A stretch of DNA of 64,000 bases, from positions 558,001 to 622,000 of the forward strand of contig NZ_WJIE01000006.1 of NCBI RefSeq assembly GCF_009649845.1, written 5' to 3'. Below, one piece after another: positions 32,846 through 41,671 of this stretch (position 1 is its first letter; each line of letters opens with the position of its first letter). The DNA is from Polyangium spumosum. GTDB taxonomy: Bacteria; Myxococcota_A; Polyangia; Polyangiales; Polyangiaceae. The notes under the pieces are model-generated. The model was not told the DNA's origin. It worked only from the letters and a program-made list of their open reading frames with translations, and searched no databases. A program made the translations under genes and the position numbers.

Positions 32846-33496
32846 GTGCGTCCAAGGCAAGTTACGCTCATCGGTCATGGCTGGCGCCTCGTGCCTCGTC
32901 TTCCCTTCGAGCTGGGGCGCCTGGCCTCGGGGGACGTGGTGATCGTCCACCACCGCGCCTCGAGCCCGGCCGAGCTGCGGATCGGGAGGAAGGGCGATCG
33001 GATGCAGATCACCCTCGGCGTCGGCACCACGAGCCCGGAGGAGGTGCTCCTCGATTTTTACGTCGATCAGCCGCTCGAGGCGCCTGGATGGTTGCTCGGC
33101 TGCGACGCGGGGTACCGGATGCCGTGGCCGGCGGGGACACGTGTTTGGTCCACCAAGGATCACGTGAGCTGGCCGGTGGAGCTCACCCTCGCCGGCGGAC
33201 AACCCGACGAGAAGCTCTACGTGCAGGGCCCGTTCGCGCGCGCGGATGCGCCGGCGCTCGGCACCCTCATGGGGGCGGGTTCGGAGCTCGTGGGCCGCGT
33301 GGAGCTCAGGGGCGCGCGCGGGGTGATCGAGGCGATCGAGATCCGTTCCGTGCACGAAGGCGCCGAGTGGCGGCAGTGGCGGTACCTCGTGCCGCTGGGC
33401 GACGCGCTCGTGGCGCTGGTGACCGCGCAAGCGAGCAGCGCGGGCTACCACGGCATGCTGGCGCTGGGGAAGACGATCGCGGCGGGGGTTTGCTGA
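32846..33496 (+). CDS. Hypothetical protein
   Basis: A 216-residue product with no recognised family. It starts at GTG 32846 (no in-frame ATG until well inside the protein). No signal peptide or transmembrane segment is evident. Strand-rich segments (RIGRKGDRMQITLGVG, RVELRGARGVIEAIEIRSV) alternate with short helices and the C-terminus is Ala/Gly-rich. Coding is supported by length, codon bias and collinearity with neighbours only. Confidence 0.5.
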   Translation: MRPRQVTLIGHGWRLVPRLPFELGRLASGDVVIVHHRASSPAELRIGRKGDRMQITLGVGTTSPEEVLLDFYVDQPLEAPGWLLGCDAGYRMPWPAGTRVWSTKDHVSWPVELTLAGGQPDEKLYVQGPFARADAPALGTLMGAGSELVGRVELRGARGVIEAIEIRSVHEGAEWRQWRYLVPLGDALVALVTAQASSAGYHGMLALGKTIAAGVC

Positions 33497-33527
33497 AGGT
33501 CGTCCTCATCGGCTGCGCGACCTGCGC

Positions 33528-33533
33528 TATCTT
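33528..33533 (+). promoter_or_regulatory. -10-like TATCTT, 7 nt before GTG
   Basis: TATCTT ends 7 nt before the GTG at 33541 and supports that start for the small Cys-rich lipoprotein. Confidence 0.45.
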
Positions 33534-33540
33534 CCGCGCC

Positions 33541-33852
33541 GTGAACCGGAAGGCCTCTCCGACGAACCTGCACGCGCGCCTCTTCGTGCTGCCGCTCCTC
33601 CTGCTCGTCCTCACCGCCTGCAAGGGCAGCGTCGAGTGCACGACCGAGATCACCGCCGGCACCGGCACGTTCAAGGGCTCCGCGCGTGGCCAGGGCGATG
33701 AGAAGGGGCCCGTCATGAAGGCCGCGCTCCGCGACGCCTGCCAGAAGATGTGCGTCGACACGAAGGCCCCCGTGATCGACGCCTGCGTCACGCGCTGCAC
33801 CGTCGACGTCGGCGCGGCGAAGATTGGCGCGCGCACCTCGTGCAACGACTGA
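33541..33852 (+). CDS. Small Cys-rich lipoprotein
   Basis: A 103-residue product with a signal ending in lipobox LTAC. The mature part has six further cysteines (VECTTE, ACQKMCVD, DACVTRC, SCND), enough for three disulfides in an extracytoplasmic domain. No family recognised. GTG start at 33541 supported by the -10-like box just upstream. Confidence 0.6.
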   Translation: MNRKASPTNLHARLFVLPLLLLVLTACKGSVECTTEITAGTGTFKGSARGQGDEKGPVMKAALRDACQKMCVDTKAPVIDACVTRCTVDVGAAKIGARTSCND

Positions 33853-33868
33853 TCGATAGAGACCTCCC

Positions 33869-34567
33869 ATGATGCTCGCCTGGTCCTTCTCCGCGCGCAC
33901 CACCGAAGACATCGAGCGCCTCCTGCGGGCCCTCGGCAAACACCGCTACGTCCGCGAGGTCGATCACCGCATCCACTGGACCGTCGATCGCGCCCTCGCC
34001 GATCTGCCCGCCTTCGCCCCGCACGCCAGGGCCTTCGCCGCGCGTCGCGAGCGCGAGAGGGGCCTCGAGATCGCTTCCCGCGATCCCTCCTTGTGGCGAC
34101 CGGCCACCGCCGACGAAGTCTGCGCCGTGTTCCGCGCCTTCTGGACCCCGGGCGAGGACGCCGAGCGTTACAAACAAGCCCTGCGCGAGGCTCTCGCCGA
34201 GACGAGCCTACCCCCGCAGACCCACGAGCCCTTCGAGGCCTCCGCGGACGAACCCCCGCACCCCGAGCTCATCCTGCTCGACTGGGAGCTCTTGCCCGTC
34301 GACGAGCTCGACGCCGATCGGCACCGCGGCGCGCTCGAGGCCATGGAAGAAGCGGGCGAGGAGGTCGACGCCTCCGCGCCCGTTTTCCAGGAAGGCCCGA
34401 TCCTCGCCGCGCCGGAGCTGCTCGATGGCGCCCCGGGCGGCGAGCTGCGCGAGGACTTCTTCGTCTGGTCCGACGGGCCCTACAGCTACTCGGACTACGT
34501 GTTCCGCGGCGCCGCGAAGGCCGCAAAACTCGCCGAGCCGCCGGTCGGGTACAACGACCTCGACTAG
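33869..34567 (+). CDS. Hypothetical acidic protein
   Basis: A 232-residue product without a named family. The first 120 residues are mostly helical (TEDIERLLRALGKHRYV; VCAVFRAFWTPGEDAERYKQAL); the rest is acidic and Pro/Glu-rich with a short WSDGPYSYSDYVF motif. No export signal. It begins 16 nt after the preceding lipoprotein gene. Confidence 0.5.
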   Translation: MMLAWSFSARTTEDIERLLRALGKHRYVREVDHRIHWTVDRALADLPAFAPHARAFAARRERERGLEIASRDPSLWRPATADEVCAVFRAFWTPGEDAERYKQALREALAETSLPPQTHEPFEASADEPPHPELILLDWELLPVDELDADRHRGALEAMEEAGEEVDASAPVFQEGPILAAPELLDGAPGGELREDFFVWSDGPYSYSDYVFRGAAKAAKLAEPPVGYNDLD

Positions 34568-34568
34568 C

Positions 34569-35132
34569 CTACGGCCCCACCATCGGCCGCGATCGACCCG
34601 GCTCGCCCGGGAGCGTCGCGCCCGCACGTTCCTCCAGGCGCACGCCCTCGTCGACCGGCACCTCCGTCTCGCTCATCGTCTCGCTCGCGCTCGCCCGCCC
34701 CGAGCGCATCGCGCGCACCGCGCCGAAGAAGGCGACCACGAAGAGCACACCCGCGAGGATCGCGAGCCTGCCCGCGACCGAGGGGATGATCGCGCCGAGC
34801 CCGATCATCACCGCGATGATCAACAACACGCCCGCCGCGGCGCCGCAGGCGAACGCGATGACGCCCCACACCACGCGCGGCACCATCTCGCCCACGGCCC
34901 GCTGCGCTTCGAGCTTGCCGAGCGCGATGCCGTCACGCACGAGCTCCGACGCCACGTCGATCGTGTCGCGCGCGACGGCCGCGATCGCCTCTCCGGTCGA
35001 CATCCCCTCGCCGGCCGGCCGCCGCGCGCTCGGCGGCAGCGCGCGCTCCCGGACCTCGGGAGGTGGCGTGCGCATCGACGTGCCACGCACGAGCGCGTGC
35101 CCGTTTCCGTTCGATGGTCGATCCTGGTTCAT
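34569..35132 (-). CDS. Phage-holin-family (DUF1469-like) membrane protein
   Basis: The 187-residue product has a disordered, Arg/Pro-rich N-terminus, an amphipathic helix (TGEAIAAVARDTIDVASELVRDGIALGKLEA) and two adjacent transmembrane helices (about 90-140). The order is that of DUF1469/holin-superfamily III proteins. These are chromosomal in many bacteria and often paired with a DUF3618-like gene, as here; it is not evidence for a prophage. Its stop is 1 nt from the stop of the convergent gene. Confidence 0.65.
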   Translation of the reverse strand: MNQDRPSNGNGHALVRGTSMRTPPPEVRERALPPSARRPAGEGMSTGEAIAAVARDTIDVASELVRDGIALGKLEAQRAVGEMVPRVVWGVIAFACGAAAGVLLIIAVMIGLGAIIPSVAGRLAILAGVLFVVAFFGAVRAMRSGRASASETMSETEVPVDEGVRLEERAGATLPGEPGRSRPMVGP

Positions 35133-35144
35133 CGCTCGCTCCCT

Positions 35145-35372
35145 TCACAACGAGCGCCACTGGAGGCGCCGACGTCGGCGCACCACGGCCGACACGATCC
35201 CGAGGAGCAAGAGCCCTCCGATCGTGGCCGCTGCGCGCACGATGTTCTTGCGCATCGAGCCGGCGCTCGATTTCAGCATCGACGAGACACGGCTGAGATC
35301 CGCGACGAGGCGCTCCTTCGCCAGCTCGAGCCGGTGCTCGAGCGCTCGTCGTTGTTGATCCACGGGCACCAT
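35145..35372 (-). CDS. Small DUF3618-like membrane protein
   Basis: A 75-residue product: a basic/acidic helix (QQRRALEHRLELAKERLVADL) and one transmembrane helix (AAATIGGLLLLGIVSAVV) before a cluster of Arg. It starts 240 nt upstream of, and is separated by 12 nt from, the holin-like gene, so the two form an operon. Such pairs are thought to associate with the envelope under stress in other bacteria; not tested here. Confidence 0.6.
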   Translation of the reverse strand: MVPVDQQRRALEHRLELAKERLVADLSRVSSMLKSSAGSMRKNIVRAAATIGGLLLLGIVSAVVRRRRRLQWRSL

Positions 35373-35552
35373 GGTCGTGCCCGACGCCCTCAGATCCTGG
35401 TCGCTGAGACGGTTCACGCCCGGGCGTTCGTGCAAGCCGCGTTCCCCGTTGGTGCGGCGCTCGTGCGCAGCGAGCGAGCACGGCCGCGTGACAACTTTGG
35501 GGTTTCGTTCCCTCGCCCGACGTGCCAAATCCGCGGGCGAGTAGGCATCCTC

Positions 35553-36953
35553 ATGAAGATCCCGCGCCACATCTTCCGCGAGTACGACATCCGCGGCGTC
35601 GCCGATCGTGACCTCTCCGACGACCTCGCCCGCGAGCTCGGTCGTGCCTTCGCGTTCGTGCTCCGTCGCGAGGTCTCGTCGCCCCGCGTCGCCGTGGCGC
35701 GTGACGGACGCCTCTCGAGCGAGCGCCTCTTCGCCGCGCTCACCGAGGGCCTGCTCGCGGGCGGCGCCGACGTGGTCTTCGTCGGCGTGGGCCCGACGCC
35801 GATGCTCTACTTCGCCGGACATCACCTCGAGACACACGGCGCGGTGATGATCACCGCGAGCCACAACCCCGCGCCCGACAACGGCTTCAAGATGATGCGC
35901 GGCAAGGGCTCGTTTTACGGCAAGGACATCCAGGCCCTCGCCGATCTCATCGAGCAAGGCGCTGCCCGCGCGGAGCCGCCGCCGGCGCGCGGAAAACGCA
36001 CGGAGACCCGCGTCGAGGACGCGTACATCGCGTCCGTGCGCCAATCGAGCCGCCTCGCCCGCACCGACGTTCGTTTCGTCATCGACGCGGGCAACGGCGC
36101 GGCTGGCCCGCTCGGCGTCGCGACCCTCGGCGCCCTCGGCCTCTCGCCCGAGGCGCTTTATTGCGACATCGACGGCACCTTCCCGAACCACCACCCCGAC
36201 CCGACGGTCCCCGAGAACCTCGCCGCGCTTCGCGAGCGCGTGCTCGCCACGGGCGCCACGCTCGGCGTCGCGTGGGACGGCGACGGCGACCGGATCGGCG
36301 CGATCGACGAGACGGGCGAGGTGGTCTGGGGGGACAAACTGCTCCTGCTCTACGCCCGCGCCCTTCTCCGCGAGCACCCCGGCGCCACGATCCTCGGCGA
36401 GGTGAAGTGCTCCGAGACGCTCTACGCCGACATCGAGAAACACGGCGGACGCCCGCTCGTGTGGAAGACGGGGCACTCGCTCATCAAGGCGAAGATGAAG
36501 GAAGAACGCGCGCTGCTCGCGGGTGAGATGAGCGGGCACATGTTCTTCGCGGACCGCTGGCCGGGCTTCGACGACGCGATCTACGCCACGGTGCGCCTCG
36601 TGGAGATCGTCGCGGCCGAGGGCAAGACCTTGCGCGAGCTGCTCGCCGACGTGCCCGAGACCTTCGCCACCCCCGAGATCCGCGTCGATTGCCCCGACGC
36701 GATCAAGTTCGCCGTGGTCGCCCGCGTGGTCGAGCACTACCGCGCCGAGCGGCCCGTGCTCGACATCGACGGCGGGCGCTTCGATTTCGGCGAGGGCGCG
36801 TGGGGCCTCTGCCGCGCGTCGAACACGCAGCCCGTGCTCGTCTTGCGCTTCGAGGCGAGGACGCCCGAGCGGCGCGACGAGATCCGGCGCGAGGTCGAGG
36901 GCGTGGTCGCCGCGGCGATCGGCCGCGCGGCCAAGGCGGGCGAAGAGACGTGA
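35553..36953 (+). CDS. Phosphomannomutase/phosphoglucomutase
   Basis: The 466-residue product has all four alpha-D-phosphohexomutase domains. Phosphoserine Ser103 is in TASHNP, the Mg2+ ligands are Asp242, Asp244 and Asp246 (DGDGDR), the sugar-binding loop is GEMSGHMFF, and the C-terminal phosphate-binding loop is near RASNTQPVLVLRFEA. Interconverts hexose 6- and 1-phosphates for nucleotide-sugar and surface-polysaccharide synthesis. The ATG at 35553 is preferred to longer upstream frames. Its stop overlaps the prmC GTG by 4 nt. Confidence 0.93.
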   Translation: MKIPRHIFREYDIRGVADRDLSDDLARELGRAFAFVLRREVSSPRVAVARDGRLSSERLFAALTEGLLAGGADVVFVGVGPTPMLYFAGHHLETHGAVMITASHNPAPDNGFKMMRGKGSFYGKDIQALADLIEQGAARAEPPPARGKRTETRVEDAYIASVRQSSRLARTDVRFVIDAGNGAAGPLGVATLGALGLSPEALYCDIDGTFPNHHPDPTVPENLAALRERVLATGATLGVAWDGDGDRIGAIDETGEVVWGDKLLLLYARALLREHPGATILGEVKCSETLYADIEKHGGRPLVWKTGHSLIKAKMKEERALLAGEMSGHMFFADRWPGFDDAIYATVRLVEIVAAEGKTLRELLADVPETFATPEIRVDCPDAIKFAVVARVVEHYRAERPVLDIDGGRFDFGEGAWGLCRASNTQPVLVLRFEARTPERRDEIRREVEGVVAAAIGRAAKAGEET

Positions 36954-37846
36954 CGGCGACGCGTGGCGAGGCGGCGGGCGAGACGTGGACGATCCGCCGC
37001 GTGCTCGCGTGGGCGGTCGACGACCTCAAGAAGCGCGGGTTCCCGTCGGCGCGCCTCGATGCCGAGCTCTTGCTCTGCCACGTCCTCGGCATCGACCGCA
37101 TCAAGCTCATCGTCGACGCCGAGCGCCCCCTCGCCAGGCCCGAGCTCACCCGGTACCGCGAGCTCTTCGTGCGTCGCAGGAGCGGCGAGCCGATCGCGTA
37201 TCTGCTCGGCGTGCGCGAGTTCTATGGCAGGCCGTTCCGCGTCGACAAGCGCGTGCTCGTCCCGCGCCCCGACACCGAGACCCTCGTCGAGGTCGCGCTC
37301 GAGCGCACGCGCCACCTCGACCTCTCGGCCCGCGTGCTCGACCTCTGCACGGGCTCGGGTTGTGTCGCGATCTCGCTCGCGCGTGAGCGTCCGACGACGT
37401 GCGTGCTCGGCCTCGACCTCTCGCCCGACGCGGCCGAGGTCGCGCGGGAGAACGTGGTGCGCCTCGGGGCCACGAACTGCGCGATCGGCGTCTCGGATCT
37501 CTTCGCCGCGCTCGAAGGTCGTGACGTCGCCTTCGACCTGGTCACGGCGAACCCGCCGTACATCCCGGACGCGGAGATCGACACGCTCATGGTGGACGTG
37601 CGTGGCTTCGAGCCGCGGCTCGCGCTCGCGGGGGGCGCGGACGGGCTCGACCTCCTCCGCCGCATCGCCGCGGAGGCCCCGCGTTTCCTCGCCCCGGGCG
37701 GCGTGCTCGCCGTCGAGGTGATGGCCGGCCAGGCGCCCGACGTCTCTGCCCTCTTCGCCGAGCGGGGTTTTTCCGAAATCGAGACCCGAAGAGACCTCGG
37801 CGGGCACGAGCGGGTCGTATCGGCCGTATGGCGAGGCAAATCATGA
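36950..37846 (+). CDS. prmC: Release factor glutamine N5-methyltransferase
   Basis: The 298-residue product methylates the GGQ glutamine of release factors 1 and 2. The N-terminal helical domain includes REFYGRPF and VPRPDTETLVE; the SAM-binding motif I is VLDLCTGSGCVAIS, and the catalytic NPPY is residues 201-204 (TANPPYIPD). Starts at a GTG overlapping the mutase stop (GTGA). The DUF4272 gene begins inside its 3' end. Confidence 0.92.
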   Translation: MTATRGEAAGETWTIRRVLAWAVDDLKKRGFPSARLDAELLLCHVLGIDRIKLIVDAERPLARPELTRYRELFVRRRSGEPIAYLLGVREFYGRPFRVDKRVLVPRPDTETLVEVALERTRHLDLSARVLDLCTGSGCVAISLARERPTTCVLGLDLSPDAAEVARENVVRLGATNCAIGVSDLFAALEGRDVAFDLVTANPPYIPDAEIDTLMVDVRGFEPRLALAGGADGLDLLRRIAAEAPRFLAPGGVLAVEVMAGQAPDVSALFAERGFSEIETRRDLGGHERVVSAVWRGKS

Positions 37847-38517
37847 GGGCGCCGGGGGGACGCGCGCCGGGGCCTGCGCCCGTGGATGCCGAGGCGCTGC
37901 GTATGATCCGCCAGCGCTCGCTTTTCATGGCGCGGCGGCTCGGGTATCCGGCCGACGTGAGCTTGCCGCTGCTCACGGACCGCGGGGTTTTACGGGACAA
38001 GGACGAGGTCGTCGACCGGATGCTCGCGCTCGACGCGGTGATCGCGTGCGCCTCCGGCATGCCGCCCGAGGTCGCCTTCGACTGGGTGAACGAGATCGGC
38101 GTGACGGGCGCGCTCTCGCCCTCGGAGGCGCGTGTGCTCGAGGGGCGCGCGGAGGACGTGCCCGCGGGCCTGCTCGACCGCATGGAGGCGCTCTGGGCGC
38201 TCGGCTGGGCGACCTCGCTCTTTCGCGCCCTCGATTACGCGCGTATCTGTGGCCCCGAGCTCGCCATGATCTTCGGCGAGCTCGACGACGCCCGCGACGT
38301 CCGCGCCTTGCGCAAGCGCAGCCGATTGCGCCGCCACGACGAGGTCCTCTCCGCCTGCGACCTCGCCCGTTGCCTGCACCGCGGGCTCGAGGTCGCGGCC
38401 CGCAAGCGCATGAGCTTGCCGGGGAAGATCCAGCCGCACGTCATCCTGGAGCGACGAAAAGCGCTGGAGTGGCTGCTGGGCGAGGAAGAATGGGACGAGG
38501 TGTTCGTCCGCGGTTAG
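37828..38517 (+). CDS. DUF4272-domain protein
   Basis: The 229-residue product overlaps prmC by 19 nt. The family features are the central ALWALGWATSLFRALDYAR helix and a C-terminal ERRKALEWLLGEEEWDEV motif. The family is widespread but uncharacterised. It may share the prmC transcript. Converges tightly with the outer-membrane-protein gene (1 nt between stops). Confidence 0.75.
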   Translation: MARQIMRAPGGRAPGPAPVDAEALRMIRQRSLFMARRLGYPADVSLPLLTDRGVLRDKDEVVDRMLALDAVIACASGMPPEVAFDWVNEIGVTGALSPSEARVLEGRAEDVPAGLLDRMEALWALGWATSLFRALDYARICGPELAMIFGELDDARDVRALRKRSRLRRHDEVLSACDLARCLHRGLEVAARKRMSLPGKIQPHVILERRKALEWLLGEEEWDEVFVRG

Positions 38518-38518
38518 C

Positions 38519-39286
38519 TCATTTGTGCCGCGGATACAGCGCCGTCCGCCAGCCGAGCACGAAGGCCCCGCCGCGGATCGAATTGCCGTACATGTAATCG
38601 TACGAGAGATACGGCCCCATCCCGAGCTTCTTCCCGAAACGGAGCCCCTCGTAAAACACGCCGAGCCCGAGGGCCGAGGTCAAACCTCCGTCGACGAGCA
38701 GCGTGTCCTGGTCGTCGGGCGGCGTCACGATCGCCGTCCCCACGCCCGTCTCGACCATGAGCCCGAGGTCCCGGAGCGGGCCGCCGAGCGTGTAGAGCGG
38801 GAAGACCTCCGTGTGAAACCCGACCATCCCGCTGAACATCACGGTCTCGCCCGCGTCGATCCCGAGCGACCCGAACGTCAGGCCAAACGTCAAGAAATCC
38901 CGTAGCGCCACGCCCATCCAGGCGCGCCCGCCGAAGCCCGCGCCCACGCCCGTGTCCGTGTAGTACCGCGCGAGGCCGATCTTCGTCGGATCGTTCGGGA
39001 AACCCGACACGCTCCCGAGCGACGCGCCGAGCGCGATCCCGAACGTGAAGCTGCTCCGCCGCTCGGGCTTCACCTCGCGCATCGTCGGGTCGTTCTCGTC
39101 CTCGAGGCCACTCGTGCCGAGCGTGCGGACGCCGGCCTGCTCTTTGTTCGCCTCGGCCTGGGCGTCCGTCGTGCTGCGGCCGCCGCGTGGACCTTGCTGC
39201 GCGCTCGCGGGCTCGGCCCACGCGAGCGGCGCGAGCAGGGCGATGGACAACGCAGCCACTTTTTTCGGGGAAACAACCTTCGCCAT
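38519..39286 (-). CDS. Predicted outer-membrane beta-barrel protein
   Basis: A 255-residue exported protein: a signal peptide ending ASAQ (about residue 30), then a linker rich in Gln/Gly/Arg and a C-terminal half of alternating strands (FTFGIALGASLGSVSG, GFGGRAWMGVAL, TFGLTFGSLG, GGAFVLGWRTALYP) with Gly and aromatic residues. This fits a small transmembrane beta-barrel. It ends at the stop 1 nt past the convergent gene. Divergent from the radical-SAM gene across 30 nt. Confidence 0.65.
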   Translation of the reverse strand: MAKVVSPKKVAALSIALLAPLAWAEPASAQQGPRGGRSTTDAQAEANKEQAGVRTLGTSGLEDENDPTMREVKPERRSSFTFGIALGASLGSVSGFPNDPTKIGLARYYTDTGVGAGFGGRAWMGVALRDFLTFGLTFGSLGIDAGETVMFSGMVGFHTEVFPLYTLGGPLRDLGLMVETGVGTAIVTPPDDQDTLLVDGGLTSALGLGVFYEGLRFGKKLGMGPYLSYDYMYGNSIRGGAFVLGWRTALYPRHK

Positions 39287-39303
39287 GCGGAGCCCTTCCC
39301 TTA

Positions 39304-39309
39304 TACGAT
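39304..39309 (+). promoter_or_regulatory. -10-like TACGAT, 7 nt before ATG
   Basis: TACGAT ends 7 nt before the radical-SAM ATG. The overlapping TTATACGATA on this 30-nt divergent gap also offers TATCGT/TATAAG on the minus strand for the outer-membrane-protein gene, so the two promoters may share bases. Confidence 0.5.
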
Positions 39310-39316
39310 ACGGCCG

Positions 39317-41671
39317 ATGTCCCGCATCGCGATCGTCTTCCCTCCGATCCGCGTCTCGCGCGACTTCATCGACTACCCGTACTTCGCCGACCTCGGCGCC
39401 CTCCAGGCGGCCGCCGTCCTGCGCGAGGCCGGGTTCGAGGTCGACCTCGTCGACGCCCTCGCGATGGAGGGCGCGACGCTCACGAGCCGCGAGGACGACC
39501 CGGGGTACGTGCTCCTCGGCGCGCCGCTCGGCCGGGTCCTCGCGCGTGTCTCCGACGAGACGGACGTCGTGCTCGTCGCGTACACGCCCTTCCATCGGCC
39601 GCCTTCGCGCGACGAACTGCTCGCGAAGCTCCTCGCTGATCTCGCCGCGCATCGTCCTGATCGTCCCCTTGTCTTGGCAGACCTCTACCAGAGCGGCCAG
39701 CACGTCGTCGACGTCCCCTCGCACGAGATCCTCGCCGCCTACCCCGAGGTCTCCGTTTTGATCCGCTACGAGGCGGAGGGCGTGCTCGCGCGCGTGCTCG
39801 AAGACCTCGTCCGGCGAGGCCCGCCGAAGGAGCCCTTCGCCCTCGTCCCCGAGGAGCCGCCGCGCCTCGACGATCTGCCCTTGCCCGCGTGGGACCTCGT
39901 CGATCTGCCCGCCTACTTCGCCTTCCACGAGGCCACGATCCGCGGCCTCGGCCGGCCCCACTGGGCCTTCCCGATCGGCGGCAAGAGCGCGCCCGTCCTG
40001 ACGAGCCGCGGTTGCCCCTACCGCTGCGTCCACTGCTCCAGTAACCCCACGGCCCGCAAGGACGGCGAGCTCGTCCGGCCGAAGACCCAGCGCCGCTACG
40101 CGCCCGCCTACCTCGACCGCCTCCTCGGTGATCTCGCCGCGCGTGGCGTGCGTCGCGTGCACCTGCTCGACGAGCTCGTCAACGTGAACGAGCGGCACTT
40201 CGACGCCGTGCTCGACCTGCTCGAGAAGCACGATCTCGGCTTCGAGATCCCCAACGGCGTCCGCGCCGACTACGTCCTTGCGCGTCACGTCGAGGCCATG
40301 AAGGGCCGCATGACCACGCTGAGCGTGAGCGCCGAGAGCGGCGTGCAGAGGGTCGTCGACGAGGTCGTGGACAAGCAGCTCGACCTCTCGGCCATCCAGG
40401 CCGCGGCCCGGCTCGCGCAGCAGGCGGAGCTGCCGATGCTCGTGCACTTCATGATCGGCCTGCCCGGCGAGACGAAGCGCGACATCAACGGCACGCTCGC
40501 CTTCGCGCTCGACCTCTTCGAGCAGACGGGCGCCTTCCCGAGCGTGCAGTTCGCGACGCCGCTGCCCGGCACGCGCCTCGGCGCCGAGGCCAAAAAGAAG
40601 GGCCGCGCGTTGCCCGTGGTGAGCGACTGGGGCCCGCGCTTCCAGCAGGTGCCCACGATCGCGACCGACGCCTTCACCGAGGAGGACCTGCGCCGCTTCA
40701 AGTGGACGTTCGACGAGCGCATCCGGGCCTCCGAGGGGCCGAAGAAGGTGATCATGAACGTCACCTACAAGTGCAACAACCGCTGCACCTTCTGCGCGAC
40801 CGGCACGCGCTCGCAGTTCGACGGCGACCTCGATCGGCAACGCGAGCTGCTCGTGAAGTACCGCAAGCTCGGCGTCACGCTGCTCGACTTCGACGGCGGC
40901 GAGCCCACGCTCAACCCGAACCTCGTCCGCCTCGTCCAGTTCGCGCGCCGCATCGGCTACGAGCGCGTCAACGTCACCACGAACGCGCGCATGTCGAGCT
41001 ACGAGGCGTACGCGAGAGAGCTCGTCCACTCCGGCGTCACCTCGATCCTCACGAGCATCCACGGCCCCGACGCGCAGACCCACGCGCAGAACGTGGGCGT
41101 CGCCGAGGCCTTCGATCAGACCGTCGCGGGCGTGAAGAACTTCGTCCGCCTCGCCCCGCCGGGCGTCGAGCTCGGCGCGAACATCACGCTCACGAAGTCG
41201 AACCACAAGAAGCTCTTCGACGTCGCCGCGCTCGTCTTCGACCTCGGCCTGCGCTGGTTCAACATCCAGTTCCTCACGCCCTTCGGGCGCGCCACGAGCT
41301 CGGTCTGCCCCGACACGGCCGCCGCCGCCGCGGAGACGAAACGGACCATCGACGCGTTCCGCGATCGCATGAAGATCCAGGTCATCAACCTGCCCTTCTG
41401 CTTCATGCCCGGCTACGAGGACTTCCTCCTCGGCGACATGCTCAAGCTCGAGCGGCACATGCTCTTCGTGAACAACGAGGAGGTGAACCTCTTCGAGTAC
41501 CTGCGCGAGCGGCGCGTGAAGAAGCCCGTCTGCGAGGCGTGCCCGCACGAGGTCTTCTGCGGCGGCTTCTACGAGCTCGAGGACGTCCCCGAGCCGACGT
41601 GGCTCATCCGGCCCGAGGATCTCGTCCGTCCGATCGCAGCGGATGTTCCGCGACCGTTCGCGCGCCACTGA
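39317..41671 (+). CDS. Tandem radical-SAM protein: B12-binding-type radical SAM fused to a second radical-SAM domain
   Basis: A 784-residue single chain with two radical-SAM cores. The first half has a Rossmann-like N-terminal domain as in cobalamin-binding BchE-type enzymes (no DxHxxG motif seen) and a first cluster site Cys233-x3-Cys237-x2-Cys240 (RGCPYRCVHC), followed by SVSAESGVQRVV and FMIGLPGET. The second half has its own site Cys486-x3-Cys490-x2-Cys493 (KCNNRCTFC), DFDGGEPTLNPNL and a C-terminal CEACPHEVFC triplet that could bind an auxiliary FeS cluster, as in SPASM-type proteins. Two cores in one chain suggest successive radical steps on one substrate. The substrate is unknown. Its 3' end overlaps the convergent ZIP gene by 68 nt. 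Confidence 0.8.
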   Translation: MSRIAIVFPPIRVSRDFIDYPYFADLGALQAAAVLREAGFEVDLVDALAMEGATLTSREDDPGYVLLGAPLGRVLARVSDETDVVLVAYTPFHRPPSRDELLAKLLADLAAHRPDRPLVLADLYQSGQHVVDVPSHEILAAYPEVSVLIRYEAEGVLARVLEDLVRRGPPKEPFALVPEEPPRLDDLPLPAWDLVDLPAYFAFHEATIRGLGRPHWAFPIGGKSAPVLTSRGCPYRCVHCSSNPTARKDGELVRPKTQRRYAPAYLDRLLGDLAARGVRRVHLLDELVNVNERHFDAVLDLLEKHDLGFEIPNGVRADYVLARHVEAMKGRMTTLSVSAESGVQRVVDEVVDKQLDLSAIQAAARLAQQAELPMLVHFMIGLPGETKRDINGTLAFALDLFEQTGAFPSVQFATPLPGTRLGAEAKKKGRALPVVSDWGPRFQQVPTIATDAFTEEDLRRFKWTFDERIRASEGPKKVIMNVTYKCNNRCTFCATGTRSQFDGDLDRQRELLVKYRKLGVTLLDFDGGEPTLNPNLVRLVQFARRIGYERVNVTTNARMSSYEAYARELVHSGVTSILTSIHGPDAQTHAQNVGVAEAFDQTVAGVKNFVRLAPPGVELGANITLTKSNHKKLFDVAALVFDLGLRWFNIQFLTPFGRATSSVCPDTAAAAAETKRTIDAFRDRMKIQVINLPFCFMPGYEDFLLGDMLKLERHMLFVNNEEVNLFEYLRERRVKKPVCEACPHEVFCGGFYELEDVPEPTWLIRPEDLVRPIAADVPRPFARH

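Noticed and set aside
32846-32878. ATG at 32877 as start of the hypothetical protein
   Set aside because: It is out of frame with the long open frame; the GTG at 32846 is the only suitable start nearby.
34569-35372. Prophage remnant
   Set aside because: Only a holin-superfamily and a DUF3618-like gene are present. These are normal chromosomal genes in many bacteria, and no capsid, integrase or terminase is nearby.
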